Assembly: GCF_000226095.1 (NCBI RefSeq)
Contig: NC_016472.1
Coordinates: 8,990,001 to 9,054,000 of the forward strand
Source of the DNA: Thermothelomyces thermophilus ATCC 42464
Taxonomy: Eukaryota; Ascomycota; Sordariomycetes; Sordariales; Chaetomiaceae
Direction of reading: 5' to 3'
DNA length: 64,000 nucleotides
Part shown: positions 37,155-46,756 of the stretch, piece after piece
How positions within the stretch are numbered: the stretch's first letter is position 1
How the letters are laid out: each line of letters starts with the position of its first letter
Made by a program: the position numbers and the translations under genes
The notes under the pieces: model-generated
Seen by the model: only the letters and a program-made list of their open reading frames with translations
The model's database searches: none
What the model was told of the DNA's origin: nothing

Positions 37155-38062
37155 TTTTTTTTCTTTCCTTCCTGCTTTTTCTCTTTCTGTTCTTCTTGTT
37201 TTGTCCTGGGCGGTTGTCCCTTTTTTTTTCAAGTGTTTTTAGTGTTGCACTTTTGGGAGGTTGTGCCCGACGGAACGAGGGTCGAGCGAACTTGGACGGG
37301 GAAGCAGAATAATATATCGACTTGGCCGAGTTGGTTACGGATGTTTTAACTTGACCTGGTGGATTGAGGTCAGCTTAAGCTTATACATACTTGCAAAACG
37401 ATTTGGTGATGGGAGGAGCTAGGGTAGGAGGGGGAGATGCTACCTTATTGCGTAACGCATGTGTCGACCTGCTTTACCTAGGTCCCTCCCAGAGTAGGCA
37501 ATTCGTACCTACCTTATATACGTAGAGTAGTAGTAATTACTACTGTACTGCGGTGCATGTGCATGAGCTGCAGGGAAGCTGGAACCAACGCGGTCGCGGG
37601 GTAGTGGGGTCGGAGCTCCTGCGAAACCGAAGACGATAGATAAGCTGATAGGATAGGAGCAGCTGACATCATACCTCTCCAAGCCCCAACAACTATCAAA
37701 GTCGGTGTCTGTAATCCCCCGACAAAAAGGAACTTTGCAAAGAGGAGCGGAACCCGCTTGTGGTAGAGGTCCTCAGCAGAAGAAGGCCGGGCAATGAAGG
37801 AGCGGATAGGGGCATAGCAGTCGGGAACGTGTCCCTGAAGAGAGCAAACGCTGTTTTCAGAGCTAAGAAAGTTATCGCAGATCACCCGAGCATAGCGGTT
37901 GACTCCCTCTTTCGTTTTATTTGTACTCTTGTACCGAGATCCGTGTAAACCATTCCTGACGCTTATGCAAAAGCCGTATCCTACAACAAAAAGTATACGT
38001 ACAAAATCTATCCGCCGACTTATCATATTATACAGACACGAACCCCCCCCCTCCTTCCACCC
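37155..38062. other. Intergenic region between UCH gene and SUV3
   Basis: 908 bases: promoter and leader of the UCH gene and 3' UTR of SUV3 (both minus strand). On the UCH mRNA sense strand the leader has A9 tracts at 37154-37162 and 37221-37229. A perfect 16-bp palindrome, AGTAGTAATTACTACT, lies at 37529-37544. No gene is supported. Confidence 0.5.
37529..37544. repeat. Perfect 16-bp palindrome
   Basis: AGTAGTAATTACTACT reads the same on both strands. It lies in the intergenic space upstream of the UCH gene. A binding site is possible, but no known site is recognised. Confidence 0.55.
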
Positions 38063-40554
38063 TCAGGCCCGCGCGGACACCTCACCTTTCTTGCCTCCTT
38101 CTTCGGGCACTGCCACGGCCCCGGCCACGGGCCCGGCCTCATCCACCTCCCCCTCGAACATGGGCTCCTGCCCACCCTCGACCCACTCGCCCAGCCCCTC
38201 ATCGTGCGGCCCGATGAGCTGATCCTCGTCCGGGCCCAGCAGGGTCCTCTCCTTCTTCTCGATCTTCTTGGCCATCTTGCGCATGCGCTGTCTCTTGGTG
38301 CGCTGCAGGTCCTCGACGAAGCTCAGCTTCTCGAGGTGGTCGGCAATCTTCTCCTCGACCATCTCCTTGACCTTGAAGGCGAGCCCCTGGCTCTGGAAGA
38401 CGCCCTGGTAGCGGTAGCTCAGCCACAGGTACATGGTGATGGTCTGGTGGAGCGACTCGAGGCGGTGCAGGTACGTGACCTGCTCCGAGGGCAGGCTGGG
38501 GCGGACCTCGTCGAGGACCTCGAGGTCGATGACGTCGAAGTCGAGCAGGCGGCCGCTGCCGAGCTCGGCGACGCACTTGGCAAAGGCCTGCAGCGCGCTG
38601 ACCTGCCTGGGGTCGCGCAGGTTGACGGGCACGTGCAGGAAGACGCAGCGGTCCGACACGCTCAGGTCGTAGGGCTGGATGATGTCGGCGATCTGCAGCA
38701 CGACGCTGAAGTCGCACATGTGGAAGCGCGGGGACAGCCGGCTCATCTCGCGCAGGCGGGCCAGGACGAAGCTGATGGGCGTCCGGGGCGGGAAGTAGGA
38801 GTGGAAGCGCTCGATGACGGACGGGGGAGGGAAGATGCCGGCGGTCGGGATGGGCGGCGCCTCGGTCTGGAACGCGTCGTTGATCATCTGGAGGTCCTCG
38901 TCGTCCAGGGCCGAGACGAGGCCCGGGGCCGGCTTGGACGTGTCGCCCGTCATCTCCTGGGCGGCGGTGCGGTAGCGCCCGGCGCGGCCGCCGATCTGCT
39001 TGATCTCGGGGATGGTGAGGGGCCGGAAGGCGGTGCCGTCGAACTTGAAGCTGGACTCGAAGATGACCCGCTTGACCTCGAGGTTCAGGCCCATGCCGAT
39101 GGCGTCGCTGGCGACGAGGAAGTCGTAGTCGTTGTTGGGGTCGTTGAAGAGCGCCGCCTGGCTGGCGCGCGTCTCGGGCGGCAGGCTGCCGTAGACGACG
39201 GCGCACCTGCGGCCCGTCTCCTTCTCGATGCCCGCCTTGAGCTGGTGGATGCTGACCTTGGAGAAGGCCACGATGGCGTCGCCCTTCTGGAGGTTGCCGA
39301 ACCTGCCCTTCATGCTCTTGTCCATGACCTGGAGCGGGTTCAGCCGTTCGTAGCGGTGGACGATGCACTTCTCGCCGATGCGGGCGCACAGGTCCTGGAT
39401 GAGCGGCACGACCCGCTCCTCCCCGCAGAGGTGGACCTCCTTGGCCTGGACGCCGAGGAAGGCCTGGGTCCAGGCCCAGCCGCGCTCGTCGTTGGCGATC
39501 ATCTGGATCTCGTCGATGACGGCGACGTCGACCCTTGCGTTGAGCGGCGTCATCTCGACGGTGCAGCTGTGGAACCAGGTGTCGGTGTCGGCCGGTATCC
39601 TCACCTCCTCGCCGGTGACGAGGGCGCACGGCTTGTTCTTGGCCTGGAAGCGGCTCCAGGTCTCGTGGGCCAGCAGGCGGAGGGGCCCCGCGTAGATGCC
39701 GGTGCGCGCGTTCTCGAGGGCCTTGAGGGCGTTGTACGTCTTGCCCGAGTTGGTGGGGCCGACGTGGAGGTGGATGGTGCGCTGCATCATCCGGGTGGCC
39801 GGGTACCACTCGTAGGGGAAGCGGAGGTCGGCGAGGGCCATGTGCAGCTCGTTGACGGCCTTGGGGAAGCGGGAGCGCATCAGGAAGGTCTGGAAGGCGT
39901 ACTTGAGCTCGCGGGCCAGGCCGGCGGCGTCGAAGCGGATGAAGGCGTTGCGCAGGTTCCAGAAGAGCGGGTTGTCCTGCCGGCTCGTCTTGCTGCCGTT
40001 GGTGGCCAGCTCGAAGGCCCGGTCCAGCACCATCTTGAACAGGCCGACCTCGCGGTCCAGCTGGGACTGGTTGTTGATGCCGAAGGAGCGCCACTCCTCT
40101 TTGTTGTCGGCCCAGGCGCCCATCGACTCGATGACCTTGGAGAAGCGCGACTCGACGAGGTTGTGGAAGAGCTGGTAGTTGCGGCGGATCATGAAGGCCG
40201 GCCGCCGCAGCGTCGACGACTGCTCATTTTGCAGGCCGGTCCGCAGGAACTTGGCGTCGACATCGCCATATTGGTTTGGGTCCCTGTTCTTTAGGAATTT
40301 GGGGTTCTGGAGAGGAGACAAGCCAAAGTCAGGAGCTTTGCAAGACGCAAGGCAGGCACAAAGAGTCGAGAGTCGAGAGATAAGAGAAAACGAAACAGAA
40401 AAATAATAACCAAAGACAGACGAGAGAGGAAATGGGAAGGGGGGACGGGAGAGGATTCACGAACGGGAAGGCCAGACGACTTAGAGCGCCATCGCCAAAT
40501 GACGCGGACTGGTGGTCTTGGGGGTTTCCAGGCGGTCCCGAGAAATGATTTCAT
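38063..40554 (-). CDS. SUV3: Mitochondrial ATP-dependent RNA helicase Suv3
   Basis: Helicase subunit of the mitochondrial RNA degradosome, which unwinds RNA for 3'-5' decay and intron turnover. The main exon 40306-38063 is certain: HVGPTNSGKT (Walker A), VAVIDEIQMI (DExQ-type box II), LVASDAIGMGLNLEVKR, and QIGGRAGRYR (motif VI), followed by the Suv3 C-terminal region and a basic tail KRQRMRKMAKKIEKKER. The first exon is a proposal: 40554-40465 encodes 30 residues (MKSFLGTAWKPPRPPVRVIW, more basic residues following, no acidic ones). That suits a mitochondrial presequence and joins in phase through an intron from GTTCGT to CTCCAG. An alternative donor six codons on would also keep phase. Total with this model is 777 residues. 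Confidence 0.93.
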
Positions 40555-40984
40555 GACCGCGTCGAGGGGTCGGCTGAGACCATGCTGGTATGGTGTGCAA
40601 TCGGTGTCGGTGTTCGGCGGATGAGATCGAGTGTGGGATTGCCTGCATCCTTGTCGCGAAAGGCGCGGTCAATTCGATCAATCTTTTTTTATCATTTATC
40701 TTATCGTTCGTTGAATGCCCACTGCTGCCAAGAAGCAGACCACACCTAAGGCTGGGCTCTCGGCATGGGTTCTTCAGGCCCCACACCCAAGTTGCAAGCT
40801 GCCTCGTTTTCTGGCTCCGTCATCATGCAGCGCCGCCAGCCAGAGAGAAGGAATAAGGTTACGCAGTCCTTAGCGGCCAAAACCACCCAAATACACCACT
40901 ACACTAACAACGGCCTCATATGGTTCTCATTCTCCGGGTATCTGACCCGCCGCAGTAAAACAGTGAGGTGACCCTACAGAAACA
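40555..40984. promoter_or_regulatory. Divergent promoter region of SUV3 and the VAMP7-like gene
   Basis: Only 430 bases separate the proposed SUV3 start and the SNARE start codon, so the two genes probably share control sequence. No specific binding site is claimed. Confidence 0.45.
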
Positions 40985-41910
40985 ATGGCGTCCTCTTCCA
41001 CGCCAGCGACGCCGCTGCTCTAGTACGTCCACCGCTTTCCCTCCTCCTCCTCCTCCTCCTCATCATCATCATCACCATCATCCGTTTCCCAAGTGTCAAT
41101 CTTGCGTGTGCATGCATTAGACATAGCGTACGAGAGAGAGAGTATTGCTTGTCGGTAGAGTTCAATCTTTTTTTTGCTAACCATCGAAAAAAAAAACAAC
41201 CACATCGGTCGATCCTCCCCCCCGCACGCAGTGCCTGCATCGCGCACAACACAACCATCCTGGCCGAGTGCACGACGTCGGCCAGCTCGCAGACGTCGTC
41301 ACTCGCCTCGCTGATCCTGCCCAAGATCGACCACGCGAGCCCGCAGAAGCTGACGTACACGCACGGGGCGCACCACATCCACTACATCGCCGCCTCCCCC
41401 TCCGAGTACCCGCCGGCGCGGCCGACGGCGGGCGGGCTGACGTACCTGGTGGTGTCGGACGCCGCGGCGGCGGGCAGCCGGCGGCTCTCGTTCGCCTTCC
41501 TGGCCGAGCTGCGCGCCCGGTTCCTGGCCGCGCACCCGCCCGAGACGACCGACTTCGCGGACCTGCCCAACTACGGCTGCGCCGGCTTCGCCGCCGACAT
41601 GCGCGCGCTCATGGTCCGCCTCGGCGCCGGCGCCGCCGCCGCCGACGACGCCATCGGCAACGTCCGCCGCGAGATCGACGACGTCCGCGGCGTCATGACC
41701 CGCAACATCGAGGGCCTCCTCGAGCGCGGCGAGCGCATCGACCTGCTCGTCGACAAGACGGACCGGCTCGGCCAGGGCGCCAGCGAGTTCCGCGTCAGGA
41801 GCCGCGGCCTCAAGAGGAAGATGTGGTGGAAGAACGTCAAGCTGATGGGCCTGCTGGGCTTCGTCCTGATCCTGATCCTCGTGACAATTGTCGTGTCGGT
41901 GAGGAGTTAA
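40985..41910 (+). CDS. NYV1: VAMP7-type longin R-SNARE (Nyv1-like)
   Basis: An R-SNARE for fusion at the vacuole or late endosome. Exons 40985-41022 and 41232-41910 give 717 nt, 238 residues. The splice restores the longin start (LLYACIAHNTTILAE). Residues 1-135 form the longin domain. The SNARE motif follows (VRGVMTRNIEGLLERGERID), with the zero-layer Arg at about 176, then LLVDKTDRLGQGASEFR and basic RSRGLKRKMWWKN before one C-terminal transmembrane helix (about 214-235, LLGFVLILILVTIVVSV) with a very short lumenal end. This is the tail-anchored layout of the family. The 209-nt intron holds TCC and TCA triplet repeats (41041-41085). Calling it NYV1 rather than another VAMP7 rests on ascomycetes usually having one such protein. 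Confidence 0.9.
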
Positions 41911-42395
41911 CGGGGGGGAGAAAACCAAAGGGGTGGTGGGGAAGAGGTTTTTTTTCAAGACAGGTTGGCCTTCTTCAATCGGTATCGGTCTGATGGCGTT
42001 TCTAAGGGGGGGTGGGGGTTCTTGGATGCCTAGTTTGAGTTCGCACAGGCACACTACACGGGTCAGAGGCGCGTTTCCGGTTTGTGTTTGAATGAATGCT
42101 GAGGAGTAATGACTTTCGATTTCAAGATTACCTCCCTGCCTGCCTACCTGCCTACATGCCTACATGCCTACATTTGCGCCTTGCTTAGCCTGCCTATATA
42201 ACTAATCTAAACTATTTCGTGGCTTCAAAACCTATTACAACAACAAACTGCTGACCCTATATATGAAGTTGGTATCCTCCGGTTGGTTAACTACGTCATG
42301 TACTATACAACCGTCGACCTGCCAGCTGACAAACGCTCCTTTGATTCCTCCATATAACAAGACTCAAACACACCGCACCAAGCCTGCCAGTCCCC
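41911..42395. other. 3' flank with a short TGCCTAC repeat
   Basis: 485 bases after the SNARE gene. The only structure is a degenerate 7-8 bp tandem repeat (42135-42173). No gene is supported. Confidence 0.5.
42135..42173. repeat. Short tandem repeat, unit TGCCTAC(A)
   Basis: About five imperfect copies of TGCCTACN in 39 bases, in the 3' flank of the SNARE gene. A simple repeat with no evident role. Confidence 0.6.
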
Positions 42396-42668
42396 TCACA
42401 ACCGCGGGCCAGCCGGCTTGTCACTGCCGCGCGGCGCATCCTGGTAGACATAGCCGTGCGCGACCGGGCTAGACTGCGGGCCTGGTGGGATGGAGAACGA
42501 CGGCCGGCGGAGCTTGTCTGTGAAGAAGACCGGGTGGCAGTATGAGGAGTCGTGGTGGGAAGGCCGGCCTTGCCCGCCCCAGAGTTTCTGGCAGGGGACG
42601 ATCAAGTCTTGCGCCGGCACAGCCAGTGGTGTGGGTGCTGCTGGCGGTGGTTGAATTGCCGCTGCCAT
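42396..42668 (-). CDS. Possible small Pro-rich protein of 90 residues
   Basis: An open frame whose ATG sits in a good fungal start context (CAGCCATGG). Third codon positions are mostly G or C in the middle and end. The product begins MAAAIQPPPAAPTPLAVPAQ and contains FFTDKLRRPSFSIPPGPQ and VYQDAPRGSDKP. It has no signal peptide or membrane span. It sits alone between the SNARE gene and the dehydrogenase. No family is recognised. It could also be a chance frame in GC-rich DNA; transcript or homologue evidence would decide. Confidence 0.4.
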   Translation of the reverse strand: MAAAIQPPPAAPTPLAVPAQDLIVPCQKLWGGQGRPSHHDSSYCHPVFFTDKLRRPSFSIPPGPQSSPVAHGYVYQDAPRGSDKPAGPRL

Positions 42669-43210
42669 GGCTGGATTGAGGTAAAACCGAGACCCCCCGA
42701 ACTGCAGGCACTCGCGCTCGCGGTGAGCGTGCCGAGGTCTGAGAGAGCTTGTTCGACCTTGTCGGGATTGATTTGTCGATGCAGATCAGATTATCAATCT
42801 CGCTACCAATCGGCTTGATTGAGAGAGAGCGCCGAGTTGTTCTTCTGCCTCTTCCGTCTTGGGAACAATTCGAGATTGTTGAAGTGGTGTCTATGAGACT
42901 TTGTTGCGTGGTTGTTGAAAGACTTCATAAACGAGGCCGTCGCGTTAATGACGTGCCCGTCTTCACGTGCAACCCCCCATCATCAAGTTGCCGATGTGGC
43001 CCCTCTTTCCCCGGTTCCCGGAAATACTAGTACTGGCTGCGGGTGTGCTGTGGGTCCTCGGCCGTTTATTCCCCGGTGGTTGCTCTCGCCGAGAACCGAG
43101 TGGTGGGCATCCATCATTAAATAAGGGGAGACCATAAGACAGATTGAAAAAGTGAAAAAGAAAAAAAAAAAGAACAAACAAGATCAAACCCGCCAGGCTC
43201 CAATGGCCAG
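42669..43210. other. Intergenic region
   Basis: 542 bases between the possible small gene and the dehydrogenase gene, both minus strand. It would contain the promoter of the former and the 3' UTR of the latter. I see no other element. Confidence 0.4.
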
Positions 43211-44473
43211 TCACTTGGCATTATTTCCTGCAGCCTTTCCCTTCTTTGCACCCTTCTTCTGGTTCTCCTTGGCCTTGCCCTTCTTGATGGCCCCGATCAG
43301 CGAGTCGATCTCCTCGACCTGAGCCGCCCGCTTGGCTTCCTCCTCCCTCCTCTTCTCTTCCCTCTTCTCCTTGGCCCTCTTGAGGGCCTGCTGCTTCTCC
43401 ACCCGCTCGATGAGCTGGTCGCTCGACTCCCAGAGCTTCTTGGCCACCTCCTCATCGTCCACGTCCTTGCGGGCACAGTCCACATCCATGCACTCCTTGA
43501 TCAGCCGGCCGCCGGGCCGCCTCACCACGCTGCCGTCCATCATGGCGTAGAGAAGCGACTGGGAGGCCATGTAAGGGCTCTTGAGCAACAGCCAGGAAAA
43601 GAAGTAGAAGATCAGGTAGACCAGCAGCCCCCAGAGCGAGCCTCTCGTCAGCCACCTCCTGGTGCCCGGCGTGCGGGCGTACCCCGGGTCGACGAGGACG
43701 ACCTTCGCGTTCATGGGCAGCTCGTCCGGCCGCTTGTAGGCGTCCAGGTGCTTCTGGTAGGCCTTGGCAAACACCATCAGGGCGAGCTTGCTCTGCGCGT
43801 ACGCCTTCTGCGGGGTCCAGTCGGCGCCCTTGAGCGGGTCGTCCAGCCTGGGCGACGAGATGTAGCTCGAGCAGGTGGCCACCACGATGCGCACGTCGCG
43901 GTCGAAGGGCTGGGCGCGGATGGCCGGGCTGAGGATGCCGAGCAGGTGGAAGTTGGCCAGGAAGTTGACCATCCACGTCACCTCGACGCCCTCGGCCGTC
44001 TCGACGCGCCGGCCGCCGGGCGGCACCATGGTGGCGGCGCACAGCACGATCATGTCGAGCCGGCGGGGCGGCGCGTTGTCGATCCAGCGCGTGGCGAACC
44101 GGCGCACGCTGTGCAGGTCGGCCAGGTCGACCTGCTCGGCGTACACCATGTGGTTGCCGGTGCGCGCCCGCAGGTCCTCGACGTACTCGACCACGTACGA
44201 GTCGCTCGGCGGCGTGCGCGTCAGCAGCACCACCTGGGCCCCGCGCCGCGCCAGCTCGTACGCCGCCACCGCGCCGATGCCCGACGTCCCGCCCGTGATC
44301 AGCACCACCCGCCCGTGCATGTTGCGCTCCGCCGGGTTGTGCCGCCCCGAGCTGTACCATTTCGTCAGCGTCACCGCCGAGAAGGCCGTCGCGTACTTGA
44401 GCAGCCGGTACGGCTCCGGCATCCAGGGCGGGTAGCCATTGAAGTATAGGGAGGCGAGGAAAGGAATCGGCAT
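43211..44473 (-). CDS. Membrane short-chain dehydrogenase/reductase with a charged tail
   Basis: NAD(P)-dependent oxidoreductase of the SDR superfamily, substrate unknown. Single exon, 420 residues. The Rossmann motif TGGTSGIG is at 60-67, with a catalytic Ser at 202/203 and YAQSK at 225-229. NFLANFHLLG and VDPGYARTPG match membrane-bound SDRs of the fungal Env9/retinol dehydrogenase-like kind. Hydrophobic segments lie at the N-terminus (MPIPFLASLYF) and at about 281-297 (WGLLVYLIFYFFSWLLL), so it probably sits on the ER or lipid droplets. The last 75 or so residues are a Lys/Glu/Arg-rich helix (ALKRAKEKREEKRREEEAKR) ending in a Lys/Gly-rich stretch, which is unusual for SDRs. A long A15 tract in the leader precedes the start. 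Confidence 0.88.
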   Translation of the reverse strand: MPIPFLASLYFNGYPPWMPEPYRLLKYATAFSAVTLTKWYSSGRHNPAERNMHGRVVLITGGTSGIGAVAAYELARRGAQVVLLTRTPPSDSYVVEYVEDLRARTGNHMVYAEQVDLADLHSVRRFATRWIDNAPPRRLDMIVLCAATMVPPGGRRVETAEGVEVTWMVNFLANFHLLGILSPAIRAQPFDRDVRIVVATCSSYISSPRLDDPLKGADWTPQKAYAQSKLALMVFAKAYQKHLDAYKRPDELPMNAKVVLVDPGYARTPGTRRWLTRGSLWGLLVYLIFYFFSWLLLKSPYMASQSLLYAMMDGSVVRRPGGRLIKECMDVDCARKDVDDEEVAKKLWESSDQLIERVEKQQALKRAKEKREEKRREEEAKRAAQVEEIDSLIGAIKKGKAKENQKKGAKKGKAAGNNAK

Positions 44474-45196
44474 CTCCGTCCTTTCCTTTTTTTCCTTTTT
44501 TTTTTTTTTTCTCTCTCTTCTTTCCTTTGTCTCTTCTTTTGCCTTTTCTTTCTTTTGTTGCCCGCGGCTGCTTGTCGGGAGGAGGAGGACACGGTGTGAT
44601 CACGGCGAGGACATTCTTGTCTGGCAGGCGGTCGTGAGTTGACGTCGACTTAACGAGGTTGCGTGTTGAAGTTAGGATTGGAGATCTCCTGTGTCTTCTG
44701 TTGCGCTTTTGCTGAAGTTAGGAATGTGGATACCTAGCACGAGGAAGCCCAGCGAACGGAGTACCTACCCAGGTAAGGCGGCCGCTCCCAAGACCACTGA
44801 CGTCGGCCCCTGATCTGCATGCTGTGGGCCAGACCGTTTAAGGATGACAGGGGGAGCTTCAGTGGGGCCGGTCTGCTCAGTGGCTCCCGGAACCATACCT
44901 TCCTACGGATACAGTGTACGCTCGAATCCGGAGTGTAGCCTCAATTGCCACTCACACTTCAGTTCATGGATCACAATTGCTACCAGAGTGCCTTATGTCG
45001 AGATATCCTTTGGTTCGTCCTCCGATCAAACGTCTGCCACCCTTTCGTCATCCCCCAAGGTTTTCCTAGAACGCAAGATCTTCTTCTATTCGATTTTCCT
45101 TTTTTTTTTCTCATTTGATTTAGTACCCTTTTCGTTTCTTTTTTTTTTTTTTCCTTCCTAGTGAGCGTTTGACAGATACCACACCAGCGACCAACG
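44474..45196. promoter_or_regulatory. Divergent promoter region with poly(A) and poly(T) leaders
   Basis: 723 bases between the starts of the dehydrogenase (-) and the G-patch gene (+). On the dehydrogenase side, runs of T7 and T15 at 44487-44510 give A tracts in its leader. On the G-patch side the leader is T-rich (T10 and T13 runs between about 45098 and 45152). Confidence 0.5.
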
Positions 45197-45970
45197 ATGG
45201 GCTCGCCCAGGCGCAGCTCAAGCAACGGCGATGAGGAGGATGACTATGACCAGATCCCACTCCAGCACCAGCGCCCATTTGGGACCGGGCTGTTCAGGAA
45301 ACCGATAGCGTTTGTATCTGCTTCGGCGGGAGCGCAGCAGCTCAAGTCGGTCGATGACACAGCAGCAGCGACACCGCGCCAGGACGTGGCCGACATCTAC
45401 CTGAGCATGGTTCTCCCCGAGGACGCCACGCGGTCGCGGTCGGCGCCGCCCACAAGCAACAACAACAGCAGCAGCAGCACCACTACCACTACCAAGACAG
45501 CGGGGGACGAATCATCCCAGCCCTCAACATGCCCGGTCTGCAGACTTCCCCTCGACACGGACCCTGAAACCCACCAGCAGACCCTCGCCCACCAGGTCTG
45601 CCTCCCCCACTCGCAGCCCCCCTCGGCCCTGGACCGCACCCGCATGGGCCTGGCCTACCTCTCCGCCTACGGCTGGGACCCCGACTCCAGGAGGGGGCTC
45701 GGCGTCGAGCAGCAGGGCATCCGGTACCCGGTCAAGGCCAAGGTGAAGGACGACAACCTCGGCATCGGCATGCGGGCCCCGTCGCCGCCGCCTCCTCCCG
45801 GAGAGAAGCAGAGGGAGGAGGAGAAGAAGAAGAAGAAGGCGCAGCTGCTCGATGCCAAGAAGGTCCGCAAGATGGCGCTCGACGACAGGAAGAAGGCCGC
45901 CAGGATCCGCCAGGACCTGTTTGGCGATGGCAGGCTGGAGAAGTACTTGGGACCGGGGGCGGCGGGATGA
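45197..45970 (+). CDS. G-patch domain protein
   Basis: Single exon, 257 residues. The N-terminus holds DEEDDYDQIPL and RPFGTGLFRKPIAFV, then a Ser/Thr/Asn repeat. CPVCRLPLDTDPETHQQTLA followed by HQVCLPH looks like a small zinc site. Next is the G-patch (GLAYLSAYGWDPDSRRGLG from about 151, then GIRYPVKAKVKDDNLGIG), and a Lys/Glu-rich helix up to the end (LFGDGRLEKYLG). This order resembles the fungal relatives of GPANK1/GPATCH11. G-patch proteins usually bind and activate DEAH-box RNA helicases, so a nuclear RNA role is likely; the partner is unknown. Confidence 0.85.
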   Translation: MGSPRRSSSNGDEEDDYDQIPLQHQRPFGTGLFRKPIAFVSASAGAQQLKSVDDTAAATPRQDVADIYLSMVLPEDATRSRSAPPTSNNNSSSSTTTTTKTAGDESSQPSTCPVCRLPLDTDPETHQQTLAHQVCLPHSQPPSALDRTRMGLAYLSAYGWDPDSRRGLGVEQQGIRYPVKAKVKDDNLGIGMRAPSPPPPPGEKQREEEKKKKKAQLLDAKKVRKMALDDRKKAARIRQDLFGDGRLEKYLGPGAAG

Positions 45971-46756
45971 GCGAGCGGCGTTCCGCAATTTATACAGCCT
46001 CATCGTCATCTCTCTCTCTCTCTAGCTACCTCGCACCGTCTGCTCCCCCTATGCCCTTCCAACCCTCGGGGGAACTTCGAGTCGACGAGAGAGGGCGGAG
46101 ACCAGCACCAGCAGCGAGATTTGCCCTTCTCCGACCCCCCCTCCCCCTTTCTAGGGGCTTGGTATAGCTTGCCCACACGGTCCCGCCTTCACCGCGCGGC
46201 TTGAGCTGAAGCGTATTCGCTGCATGTTCCAACAACACACTAGATGGCAAGGATCGAGTCGCGCTCTCTGCCTGGAGATGGTTTGATCCCCCCTCCAAGG
46301 TAGTGTTGTCTCGGCTTCAAGAAGCACACAAGACACGCAAAGAACGGACCTCCCGGCCGCTCCCTGGGAAACATGCTCTTCCGTAGTTGGCTAGTTCGTC
46401 AAGTTCAAGTGACGGCTTAAACGCCGACTGAGGAGGCTCGCAGCTTAGGGATAAAGGTGAAGTTGAAAAAGGATAATGGTAGGTTGGGAGGGACTTTGTT
46501 GAAGGGGGTGGGGGGCGGTAGGGTCGAGTATCTTAGTCCGAGAGACCGATCAGTGTCGAACTGAGGTTCTCATAAATCCAACGTAGTGCGAATCTGCAGC
46601 GTCGTTCCATAGAAGCCTGTGTTCATAGCGCCTCATCCAATATTTTATTTTTTTCACCAAGGCATCAACCAGATATCGTGGTAGATTCCATGCGCTAATC
46701 GTGAAAACAAATGCCGATCCCACCCACACCCTCTCACCTCCCCTCGCCTCAGTCAC
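45971..46756. other. Convergent 3' region
   Basis: 786 bases between the stop codons of the G-patch gene and SLH1. It contains a short TC dinucleotide run (46009-46024). No gene is supported. Confidence 0.5.

Noticed and set aside
37155-37232. 26-residue extension of the ubiquitin hydrolase
   Set aside because: The extension is a Lys/Arg-rich reading of a purine leader and lacks similarity to the family N-terminus; the ATG at 37154 fits better.
38199-40294. Long frames on both strands overlapping SUV3 (696 and 631 codons)
   Set aside because: The Suv3 frame holds all helicase motifs; the others have repetitive shadow composition.
41268-42054. Frames of 241 and 251 codons overlapping the SNARE gene
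   Set aside because: The SNARE frame alone carries longin, SNARE and membrane segments; the others are Arg/Pro/Ala-rich shadows.
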